Assembly: GCA_004431415.1 (NCBI GenBank)
Contig: QPMI01000693.1
Coordinates: forward strand, 1 to 64,000
Source of the DNA: Cyanophora paradoxa
Lineage: Eukaryota; Glaucocystophyceae; Cyanophorales; Cyanophoraceae
Direction of reading: 5' to 3'
Length of the DNA: 64,000 bases
Shown here: positions 42,440-52,580 of the stretch, piece after piece
Layout: the number at the start of each line of letters is the position of its first letter
Position numbering within the stretch: position 1 is the stretch's first letter
Position numbers and translations under genes: made by a program
Notes under the pieces: model-generated
Told to the model about the DNA's origin: nothing
Databases searched by the model: none
The model's input: the letters and a program-made list of their open reading frames with translations, nothing else

Positions 42440-45304
42440 ATGCAGGCGGCGACCTTCCGCTCTTGCGCGAGGCAGCAGCAGCCCGGCGAGCAGGACAGCA
42501 TAGCCCGCGATCTCGGCAGCCTATCGGCGGAGGAGGCGCTCAACGCGATGACCTACGATAGCGTGTTCAACTCGGCCGGCGTGCCGCGCTTCGAGCCGTT
42601 CGGCGGGCTGAAGAAGATCCAGAACACGGACGGCCGCCCGAAGCGCTTGAAGACCAAGGGCCAGTTCACGCCGGTGAATAAGTTCAACGAGGTTCGCGGT
42701 TTCGCCCGCACCGCTTCGGCCCCGGCTCACATGCCCGGCTCGCGTGCCCCGCGCGCAGATCGTGCCTTTCAGCATTCACGAGCTGCCGGAGTATGTGAAG
42801 GCGAAGTACGGCTTCACGCACGGCGATGTGGCGCTGTTGCTGATGTCCGACAATACGGCGGCGGCTGCTTCAACAGCATCGCGCTCCATCGCGATTTCCA
42901 TCCGCGCGCGATCTTCTCCGGCACTCCGGAGCAGAAGGAGTTCCTCGCGGACCTCAAATCCGGCAGCGGCGGCGCCCACGGGTGAGGGCCCTTCCCTGCG
43001 CTCGCGTGCCCGCGCTTGCTCACGCGCGGGCCGCCGCAGCTCTTGATCGCGCGGGATCAGTGCCTGGCGTCGGTGACGGAGAAGGAGAAGGCCAGCCCGT
43101 CCGGCCTCGGCGTTCGGTGCGATTACGTCATCGTCACCAAGCGCATCAACCCGACGTACGCCAAGAAGTACGACCTCAACTTCGTCTACGTGAAGGAGGG
43201 CCGCCGGCCTCGCAGTACACCGTCACCGTCCAGGCCGCATCTGCGCCGGTGAGACCATCCAAGGCGCGTACCACGGCGTCGGCACGCTCCCGTCCGGCGG
43301 CTTCTTCGACGTCGTTGATCACATGTTCCTCTCCTGCGCCGATGACATTTACGTGCGCGAGAGCCCGCCCTTTCCCCTTTCCCCTGCCCCTGCGCGCGCT
43401 AAGGTCGCGTCCGCAGGTCGGAGAGAACCCGAGCGCGGAGAGCCCGCTGGGCTACGCGTACTGGCTGGTCAGCGTGCAGAAGGTGCTCTCCTGCGCGGCC
43501 CTTCGGAAGTACGCCAGCGTCTGCGACTCCGGCATGCGCCCCAGCTCCAGCTTCTCGTGGATCAGGGCCGGAGCGACGAGACCCGCCAGCGCCACCGCGA
43601 TCTCGCGCGGGCGGCCGTGCTGAAGCTGGAGGAGGTTCTGCGCGAGGGCCACCCAAACGGGCCGGCCCGCGCCCGTGAGATCCTCTCGGCGGCCATCTCC
43701 GTGATCGTCGGCGAGCTCTCGCACACGGTCCGCCGCCGCCCCGCTTAGCCCGCCTCTCCTCCCTGACCCCGGGCCCTCGGAGCGCAGGAGGAGTCGGACG
43801 TTCTCACGGCGCGGGCGGACGAGTTCCAGCGCCAGGCGGAGAAGATCAAGTGCTGGTACGAGAAGGTGAAGAAGGCGGAGGAGACGGACCTGCGCGACTG
43901 GGGCAGCAAGAGCGGCGACGCCGAATTCGACCGCGACAAGCTCAAGCGCGTCTTCTACTGGATGCGCATCTGCGCCAAGCTGGAGGCGCTGATGGACGAG
44001 TGGCACATCGAGGGCGTCCGTCTGGCGAAGGCGATGATCGCCATGGAGTGGGGCCACGGCCACCCGGCGCGCAAGGAGTGCAGCATGCTGGCCAAGGAGA
44101 TCGGCCGCCGGGGCCGCTACATCAAGGAGGTGGCCTACGGCATCGAATGTGCGTCCGCCCCGCCCTTGGCCTGCGCCCCCGCCCTTGGCCTGCGCCCCGC
44201 GCTCTCCCCGCTCACCCCCTCTCCCGCAGTTACCATCCCGCTCGTCCAATTCTTCCAGCGCGAGTTTGTGCTGATCCAGGCCTCCATCATCAAGATCGGG
44301 TCGCTCCCCTACGACGAGATTGACGAGACAAGGGACGAGGGCCAGGCGGAGGCGGAGGCGCGCTGGGGCGATGCGGCGTTCAGCGCCGTCTGGGGCGTCG
44401 GGGACAACGCGCTCTCGCCCCCCGCCCCGTTCGGCTTCAGCGGGCGGCCCGCGCTGGCGTTCGACGAGCACGGCCTCCCCGAGCTGGCGGAGGCGGACGC
44501 CGTCGGCTTCAACTGGGCGACGTTCGAGGCCCGCATCGACGAGAAGGCGAAGGAGGCGCAGATGCGGCTGCTGGAGGAGGGCCTCGTCCCGGCGCCGGTG
44601 CCCGCGCCCTTCCCCCTTCCTCTCCTCCTCGGCCCCTCTCACCGCCTCCTCCAGCCCCCGGCGTCCTCGGCTCCGGCGTCCTTGGCTCCGGCGCCCTCGG
44701 CCCCGGCCCTCTGCCCCACCTACGGAGAGAGGTGTGCCCACCGCGCCGATTGCGCCCTCAACGGCTCCCACCTCCTGCCCGCCAAGAAGGCCCGCCTCGG
44801 CCTCTTCTCACCCCACCCTCTCAGCCCGGTGAGTGACTCTGAATCCTCGGAGGGCTCGGAGGCCTATAGCACGCCCCGCGACCCCGACGCCCCGCCCCAC
44901 AAGGCCGGCGCCTTCGGCTTCTGTGAGTGACGCCCCGCGCAGGCCCTCTCGGCGCCGCCCGTCGCCAACCGCACCGCCTTCGTCCAGGTGAGTGCCAGGG
45001 CTGCCGCGAGTGGCGGCTCGAGAACTTCTCGGCTCAGGTCCCCGCCACGCAGCAGGCCCGCGCGATCCCGGCCTCGCCGCCCGTCGTCCCCGTCGCCGTC
45101 GCCGTGGAGGGCGGCGTCTTCGAGATGGAGCTGGAGCCGGCGCCCTCGCAGGCCTCGCTCGCCTCGGCGCGCTCGGCGGCCCTCGCCACGCAGGGCTCGC
45201 CGCCCGGGCTCGCCGCCGCCGTCGCAGGCCTCGGCCGTCGCCAACTCGCCGTACGATGACATGCCGCCGGTGCTCAGCCCGAGGACGACTTCCCGGGCCA
45301 CTGA
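42440..45304 (+). pseudogene. Second copy of the eight-exon gene, with homopolymer breaks
   Basis: All exons and introns of the 30,721 gene are present in order. One-base losses near 42,735, 42,865, 42,983, 43,200, 43,238 and 45,195 disturb frames or splice phases. At 44,578 this copy keeps a base that copy 1 lacks, giving the continuous reading through the CPTYGERC segment. Probably an identical functional gene seen through sequencing error. Confidence 0.7.
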
Positions 45305-45361
45305 ACGACACTGAGACGGTGAGCGCAGGCCCGCCCCGCCCTCCGGCCCCTCTCCGAGCAA

Positions 45362-45541
45362 ATGGTCCACAACGCCATAGTGGACGCCATGTGGGATAAC
45401 AGGGGCCGCCTCCCCCACCCATTCCGCTACGTCTCTATGGCCCTCCGCGGCCTCGCCTTCCCGCCCCCCTGCACCGAGCAGCTCAACCAAATCCTGCGCG
45501 GTCTGATTCATTACAGACTCGCCTACCCGGCCTGGGCCTGA
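45362..45541 (+). CDS. Second copy of the 59-residue reading frame
   Basis: It is identical in length and sequence to 33,651-33,830. An unbroken frame in the error-prone copy gives slight support, but short frames survive by chance. Confidence 0.35.
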   Translation: MVHNAIVDAMWDNRGRLPHPFRYVSMALRGLAFPPPCTEQLNQILRGLIHYRLAYPAWA

Positions 45542-45571
45542 GCTACACCAAGCTACGGTGAGTCCGACCAA

Positions 45572-45726
45572 GAGACGTGTCCGGACCCTCCCTACTTTCT
45601 TTATAGATTATTGGAAAGGTCCGGACACTAGAGGAGGGAGGGCGTACATAAGTAGTCTGACCAAGAGACGTGTCCCGACCCTTCCAGATCTTTAAATTAA
45701 TATCTGAGAGGGTCGAGACACTAGAG
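45572..45726. repeat. Second copy of the tandem hairpin repeats
   Basis: It matches 33,862-34,015 with both stems preserved. Confidence 0.6.
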
Positions 45727-46375
45727 GAGGGCGTACAACTTAAACTCGCGCAGCGCCGCCTGCTCCTCGCTGAGGTTCTCTGACTTCATTCGATCGCTGT
45801 AGGGCTCGGGCGGCGTGCCCTCCTTGACGTGCATCCAAAATAGATGTAAGCACTTCCTCATGAGCTCGATGTACCTCTCGTCGCGCCTGACGTACCACGT
45901 TTGCACGCGCAGAGGAGTGAAGCAAAAAAGTTCGGCCCACTCGCGGCCCGTGATGTCCAAAAGTCCCTGTAATTGAGTCATGTAATAAGTAGGAACTTTA
46001 TCGTACAGTTCGCCCTTGTACGGGCATTTCACCTCTAAAATTCTATCATTTCCTATAAGTCCGTCGGGACTACCGGCGAGGAACGGCATTTCTTTATGTT
46101 CGTGCAGTCCAGTATGTTTAATGTCCACGTTATTGTTCAACGTTTTGTAGAGAGAGACCGCGAAGGGCTCATAGTCATGCCCATAGGTTAGGGCAGGGTT
46201 GTCAAAGTTGTTTTCCTCCGCTATCCCGCTTAGCTCCGCCCAGAGGCGGGCCCTGGATTTCCAGGGTTTATGCCGCACGCAGCCGCAAAGTTCGAGGCAG
46301 TTAGCTTTTCGCGGCGCGCCGCGTGCCACGCCGCGCTCCCTGTTGCAAAGTCTCGCAATCTGTATCGGTATGCAT
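45721..46375 (-). pseudogene. Second copy of the YqaJ exonuclease gene, frameshifted
   Basis: The C-terminal part including the SPDG and EVK catalytic motifs is open, but single-base losses in the runs near 46,265 and 46,339 displace the N-terminal QGSxxW region. The first copy at 34,010 is intact, so these are likely read errors. Confidence 0.75.
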
Positions 46376-46425
46376 AGCTTAGCCTCGCAGTAGCGTTTAG
46401 AATTTCTTGATGTGTGCAATTGCAA

Positions 46426-46670
46426 ATGTCTGATAATCAGACTACCCTCCCACCGCTATCGGGTACATCCGAGATTACACTAAGCAGGTAAACGGGCTGA
46501 TCGGCTGGGTGAAAGAAGAGATCCCCAATACAATGCGAGACGGCGGCATGGCTGCGACGTATTTGCGCGATGTGGCACGCCGAGGCCTCGAGTCCAGGGT
46601 AGACATCCGAACGTATGAGCCGCCGGTGACACATAGAGAAAGCCCGCGTTTTACCCTCGGCTTAGTTAAA
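46426..46670 (+). pseudogene. Second copy of the boundary gene, frameshifted
   Basis: It corresponds to 34,717-34,962. A one-base loss near 46,461 and another near 46,655 break the frame. Confidence 0.6.
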
Positions 46671-47319
46671 TTAAATTTTGTTAATAATTTACCTATATTT
46701 CTTTTATATTTTACGATAATTTAAGTGAAATTTATCTTTATTGTTGTCTTTTATGTGTGTATTTCGTATATATTACTATTAAATTGTTACTGAAATTTTT
46801 CTTAATTGTAATTCCGATGCAATTCACTCGAATCTATCGTAATCATTTTAATCTGAGGTGGATCTTTAACTAATCTAAATTATATCTCGCCTCAGTTTAA
46901 AACGCGGGCTTTCTCTATGTGTGATATTACGCATTATCGTGTATAATTATATGAAAAATATGAATATGCATTTTAACTTTAAATATTTGTAAATTATGTA
47001 TTAATTTATATTGATAATATGTGTGAATTTATAATGGAGTTCCATGGAAAAATAATAAAATGTTCCGTGGGATTAAATGCGATGATAATATTAATTTGAT
47101 ATGGTGCGTTTTCTTACGTAAAACAGCTATAAGTCGTCAGACAAGCTGCCTCGGCTGCGCCTGTGCTGTATGGAATGTGGGGAAATATTAAATATGAACA
47201 TGTTGAGATTGTATGAATGATATAATGTTTTTGTTATAGGTTCTAAGTGTAAATGGTGCATTTATTCATTTGAAGGAGACCACCACCCATTTAATTGGAA
47301 ATTTAAATATTAACACTGA

Positions 47320-47990
47320 GTTGCATTATGTCCAATTAAACAGTTGATATAATGGGATTCTGTTTTTTACCGTTATAAAATTGTATCTGATGTGCATTAT
47401 GTCCTTTTAAACAATCATTGAGATTGCTGTGTATTTTGTTGGAATACATGATTACTGCATTATGTCCAATTAAACAATTGATAAAATGGGATTCTGTTTT
47501 TTACTGTGATAAAATTGTGTCTGATGTGCATTATGTCCAATTAAACAATCGTTGAGATATCGGATGAAAATAATTCACTCGTTACTGCATTATGTCCGAT
47601 TAAACAATTGATGGAATATCGGATGAAAATAATTCACTCGTTACTGCATTATGTCCAATTAAACAATCGATGAAATATCGGATGAAAATAATTCACTCGT
47701 TACTGCATTATGTCGAATTAAACAATTGATGGAATATGGGATGAAAATAATTCACTCGTTACTGCATTATGTCTAATTAAACAATTGATAAAATGGGATT
47801 CTGTTTTTTACCGTTATAAAATTGTGTCTGTGGTGTATTATGTCCAATTAAACATTTGAAGAGATTGACGAGATAAAAATAATAAAAAGTGTCACTGAGT
47901 TGCATTATGTCCAATTAAACAATTGATAAAATGGGATTCTGTTTTTTACCGTTACAAAATTGTATCTGATGTGCATTTTGTCGAATTGCT
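47320..47990. repeat. Second copy of the GCATTATGTCC tandem array
   Basis: It has the same number and order of units as 35,610-36,290, which shows that no array expansion occurred between copies. The surrounding 46,671-48,423 region contains no gene. Confidence 0.8.
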
Positions 47991-48109
47991 TGTATTAAAC
48001 TGTTTTGCTCTTCTATGTATTCGATCTTAATTTAATGTGAAGGTTACGTTAATGTTTAAAAGTTACATGGAGTTACGTGATGGGTTACGTAGAGATTTTA
48101 CGATTACTA

Positions 48110-48355
48110 AGACCATTCTCAGTGTTAAAATGGTTGATTTATCGTTATTTTGTCACTGTGAGTTACGGTTACGCAACTTTTTGAATTCTTTCTGAAAATT
48201 TGGCTGGGGTCTTTTTATAGGTGAAGGTCTAAAACTTGCGTAACCACGTAACTTGCGTAACCTCTACGACATTATGGTGTCATTTCTCTATTATTTAGGT
48301 TACGTAACGTTTTTACTTACGTAACTTGTGTAACCTTAACGTAACCTTGTTATTC
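48110..48355. repeat. GCGTAAC intergenic element, second-copy element 1
   Basis: It matches the element at 36,400-36,650 apart from a one-base change in the G-run near 48,207. Confidence 0.75.
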
Positions 48356-48423
48356 TTACATTTAATCATTGTTATACTATGATATCATGATAACTAAAAA
48401 TGATATATGATAATTGCTTATCT

Positions 48424-48884
48424 TTAACCACGTAGAGATGTTAGATGATCACAATCGAACATCTTAAAGATCTTGCATATCTCATTTTCAGGATCGGTGA
48501 CATACCATAGACGGTGTCGCTTATCAAATAAAGCGCCTTGGTTTTTAATGTATTTACGTAATGATGCCTGGGTAAATATACGTTTAGCTTCTATTTCAGG
48601 TAGTTTAGTTTTAATGTCACCAACGAAATATAGACGTTTCGGGCGATTATGATAATCAGGATCGATAACAGTGGGTTTATTGTAGGAAAGTGTTTTAAGA
48701 TTCTATGAAACTTGTGTGAAACAAACCAATACCCTGTGTCATCATCGAATTTAACGCCACAATCTTTGATATCAAATATTGATCTGAAACAAGTATTACG
48801 GAGGTTGCTTATATCCAATAAGAAAGCGCCGTAGTAATGGTGCGGCTCGTTTGTGGTGTTTCCGAAATAAATGAATTGATCCAT
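48424..48884 (-). pseudogene. Second copy of the DUF5710-like gene, frameshifted
   Basis: The N-terminal two thirds are open from 48,884. A single-base loss in the run near 48,673 shifts the rest. The copy at 36,719 is intact. Confidence 0.7.
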
Positions 48885-49004
48885 TTGTAATCAGATGTTA
48901 AAAAGATTGTCAATTTTTCATAAATCCTTCTCTGTAAAGTTTTGGTTAAACAATTGGAAAGTTGCGGTTACACAACGGTTACACGGCGGTTACACTTGGT
49001 TACG

Positions 49005-49287
49005 CGGGTTACAGGTGAGGTTACGTAGTGATTTTTCGATAAACCATACCATTTTCAGTGTGGTAATCGATAAAAATAACCATTTAGATACAGGGAGGTT
49101 ACGGTTACGCAACTTTTTGAATTCTTTTTAAAAAAATGGCGGGGGGTCTTTTTATAGGTGGAGGTCTAAAACTTGCGTAACCGCGTAACTTGCGTAACCT
49201 GACGAGATTTATGGTGTCTTTTTGGTATTTTTAAGGTTACGTAACGTTTTTTCTTACGTAACCTGTGTAACCTTAACGTAACCTTAT
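49005..49287. repeat. GCGTAAC intergenic element, second-copy element 2
   Basis: It matches 37,300-37,583 and fills the gap 48,885-49,439. Confidence 0.75.
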
Positions 49288-49439
49288 TATAACATCTAAA
49301 ATTCATCTGTTATCAAACGGTAGCGGTGTGATACATTTGATCGTGTTATGAGAAGCGATAGGATCCACTTGTGAAGCGATGAAAAATGAAGCAAATCTTA
49401 AAACTTAAACAATAAGTGAGATACAGCGGAATATACAAT

Positions 49440-49915
49440 ATGAACGCGTTCGATATCCTGACCTACATTAAGAGTATTACCATATTCCCGTTCTCATCGA
49501 TGCTGAGCTATCTTTAAAGAAGGCAAACCCTAACACTATCTGTATTGTGCCGTATGATACTAAATATCGTGCGTATTTCGAAATGTTTCGTAAAAACTCG
49601 GGATATTCACCTAATACCCGTTTCGTCTGCTTTCTCACATTAGAGACTCACTATATTCTTGTTCCGGTTCTAACTGAAACATCGTGTAAATCGTTTATCT
49701 CTAAGATCATCTCTAAATGGTCTGCTAACCTTCCTACTGAATCTAATGAAACTAAGGAGTGCGTCATATGTCTCGATGATTGTAAAAGTAAAATACAAAT
49801 GTCTTGTTTGACATGTTTCGCCAAAATGTGCAACACATGCTATTTACAGTTGAAGAGATCAGAGAGCTTTAAATGTCCGATCTGTCGTAATGACATAAAG
49901 ACGCAACGTGATTAA
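49440..49915 (+). pseudogene. Second copy of RING-finger gene 1, frameshifted
   Basis: A one-base loss near 49,481 separates the first 14 codons from the rest. The remaining frame from 49,547 includes the complete RING finger. The copy at 37,738 is intact. Confidence 0.7.
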
Positions 49916-49955
49916 TGTAAAAATTGATGGAAGATAAAAGTTTTTCCGCTCTGAC

Positions 49956-50159
49956 ATGAAAGAGAAAATGAATAATGGACATTGGGTGACTTTGGCGACA
50001 TTGCATAATAAGAAGATTGAGCTTATCCATCGGGAGATTGACCTTAAACACACAAAAAGACAAGACCATGAAAGACTACAAAATGTTAAACAGTATATTG
50101 ATGCAATCGATGTAATGATAGATGTAGTGAATACAATCGCTAAAATTAAGACCATGTGA
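49956..50159 (+). CDS. Second copy of the small coiled-coil gene
   Basis: It is intact and identical in length to 38,255-38,458. Confidence 0.5.
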   Translation: MKEKMNNGHWVTLATLHNKKIELIHREIDLKHTKRQDHERLQNVKQYIDAIDVMIDVVNTIAKIKTM

Positions 50160-50178
50160 ATTTCATCGATGTTTTTTA

Positions 50179-50478
50179 TTACTTCTGTGTGCGTTTTTCA
50201 AGCTTCTGTCTCAATCTGAATGTAATAACGCTACCATCATGTCGTGCCTTCCCCCTTTGAATCGCTTTCGATATTTCCCTGGGTGTGTTCTCATCGAAAT
50301 CAATGAATCGGGAAACCTTCTTTTTAAACTCTCTCTGTAAATATCCGGGTAGTTGGTTGATATTACACCCATCGTTTTTCTTAACAAGATTCTCGTAAAT
50401 AATGCTACTGCGGTCATCCTGTGATAAATCGGGATTTTGAAGCTGTTCTATGAAAGCGTCGGGAATCCGTGAAGTCAT
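50179..50478 (-). CDS. Second copy of the small charged helical protein
   Basis: It is intact and matches 38,477-38,776. One extra T lies in the run just outside its 3' end. Confidence 0.5.
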   Translation of the reverse strand: MTSRIPDAFIEQLQNPDLSQDDRSSIIYENLVKKNDGCNINQLPGYLQREFKKKVSRFIDFDENTPREISKAIQRGKARHDGSVITFRLRQKLEKRTQK

Positions 50479-50551
50479 TGTAGGTTACACTGTCTATTTT
50501 GGCGGGTTGTCATTTTTTGCATCGGTTACATAGAGGTTACAAGAAGTTACA

Positions 50552-50835
50552 GATGAGTTACGCAACAGGCTACGTAGATATTTCACAATTGCAAGACGAC
50601 TTTCAGTGTTATAATACAGGAGATTTAGTATTTTTAACACTGGCGGTTACGGTTACGCAACTTTTTGAATTCTTTTTAAAAAATGGCGGGGGGGTCTTTC
50701 TCAGATAAAATAGTGAAAACTTGCGTAACCGCGTAACTTGCGTAACCTCTACGACATTATGGTGTCATTTCTCTATTATTTTGGGTTACGTAACGTTTTT
50801 ATCTACGTAACTTGTGTAACCTTAACGTAACCTTA
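50552..50835. repeat. GCGTAAC intergenic element, second-copy element 3
   Basis: It matches 38,850-39,132, with one more base in the G-run near 50,692. Confidence 0.75.
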
Positions 50836-50855
50836 TTATTTAACATTCATCTTTC

Positions 50856-51392
50856 TTATTCATTTGCATATAACTTAGGCTCTAATGCTTCCATTCCGTC
50901 AAAAAATAGCTTAGTTCTACAAACTGAACACTTAGCATTCTCATGTGATTCAAGTGAAGAGAGGAAACACTTAGGACAAACTAGTGTATTGCAAACGATA
51001 CAGCCTTTATTACTTACATTGGTGTCAATGTTTTCAAGACAGATAGGACATGTTTCATTCGGACTCTCAAAGTTTTCCCTCGCGAATGATTTAATAATGA
51101 TTTCTACAAACCATTTGGTGTTCTCGTCATCAAGATATGGGACTAACATGTAACGATGTTTATATGATAATGCAAAACGAATAGGTTGAAGGGCATGATA
51201 TCCCGCCTTTTCTTTCCATGCATCAAATACCCCTTTATTCTTGCGGTTCTGTTGAATAAAGTATATAATCTGTCTTTCGTTGGCTTTCATTAAGAATTTC
51301 GTATAATTCTTATCATTCAGTTTATCTGATGCATTGACTACGGGATATGGCGAAATCGATTCTATAAGTTTCAATATATCGTTTAAATTCAT
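50856..51392 (-). CDS. Second copy of RING-finger gene 2
   Basis: It is intact and has the same 178-residue product as 39,153-39,689. The inverted arm at the window end begins this gene again (start codon at 63,996), so the window holds parts of three copies. Confidence 0.72.
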   Translation of the reverse strand: MNLNDILKLIESISPYPVVNASDKLNDKNYTKFLMKANERQIIYFIQQNRKNKGVFDAWKEKAGYHALQPIRFALSYKHRYMLVPYLDDENTKWFVEIIIKSFARENFESPNETCPICLENIDTNVSNKGCIVCNTLVCPKCFLSSLESHENAKCSVCRTKLFFDGMEALEPKLYANE

Positions 51393-51431
51393 TGGGTTGT
51401 GCTACTATCTGTTACAGTTTCTTTAATTAAC

Positions 51432-51802
51432 TTAGAGTTTCTCAATGTCGAACACTCTTTTAAGAACGCCATCAATTCTTACAGCATGTGATTTAATCCC
51501 GAAAATGCGCTTAATCACGATTCCGATGGCTGTTTTTGAAATCGGAAAGTCTATAAGCTCTTCTATTTCAGCATGGATTACATCGGAAGGTGTATAATCA
51601 CCGTCATTACTTAACCTGTAACTATGCATTAAATACGCTTCCACATGGGACATCTCATGTTGATATTCGCCCATCTCATGTTGATATTTGCCCATCCATG
51701 TTGATATTCGCCCATCTCATGTTGATATTTGCCCATCTCATGTTGATATTCGCCCATTTCCATTTCATCCGTTACAATTTCAATGTATTCGATGCCTTCC
51801 AT
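51432..51802 (-). pseudogene. Second copy of the EYQHEMGK repeat gene, frameshifted
   Basis: A one-base loss in the repeat tract near 51,697 separates the N-terminus from the winged-helix-like C-terminus. The copy at 39,729 is intact. Confidence 0.65.
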
Positions 51803-51953
51803 GTTACACTTTACTGTTACAGATTGAAAATTTTGTTACAAGTTTTACGGTTGATGTCCAAAAATTGACGCTGTAAAACACAGAAAGGTATTTAAGGGTT
51901 TGACTTAAAAGAGAAGTGAAAGGGATATTATCTAACTCTTATATAGAGGAATA

Positions 51954-52403
51954 ATGGCGAATACTCGGAAATCAAACCAAGAGCTTTTCGCTATTCAGAA
52001 TGGGGAACCTGTCCCACCGGTTGAAAGGAATATAAAGAAGGAAAAAACAGGATTGACTGAGGAAGAACGGGAAGAAAAGGCAAGAATAAGAAGGGCAAAA
52101 GATGCGGAGAGGAAGCGTGTAAAGTATCAGGAGATGAAACAACAAAGAATCGCAAATGGTGAGAAAACAGTTAATCCACCGGAGAGATTGGAAAAGATGG
52201 CTTTGTATATTCAGCGGCGATATGCGGAGGATGAAAAATTTAGGAATAGAAGGAAAGAGATAACGCGGAACTACCAAGAACGGAAACGCCTCGAAAAGGC
52301 TTCTAAGGTAACTGAGCAAGAGACGGCAAAGAAAGGGGACGACCTCGTAAATACAATACTTGTAATCCGATGCATCATCGGAAAAAATCGTAGCGAATTG
52401 ATT
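51954..52403 (+). pseudogene. Second copy of the basic AT-hook-like gene, frameshifted at its end
   Basis: It is identical to 40,252-40,701 up to the KKGGRPRK segment, where one G is missing near 52,337 and the AT-hook-like end is lost in this reading. Confidence 0.7.
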
Positions 52404-52580
52404 GGTAGGAGGTGAAAAAATGACGCTTTACTTTCTCTTTTTTATAACCTAAGCCAAATCATTAAAGTGCCGTGGGCAACCGAAAAGCATTTAAGGACTT
52501 GCTGAGAAGATAAGGTAAAAAGGAATTCATCAATTCCTCGGATTATTTTCTTTGAGAAAGTTAAGAACCAATCGCTGAAA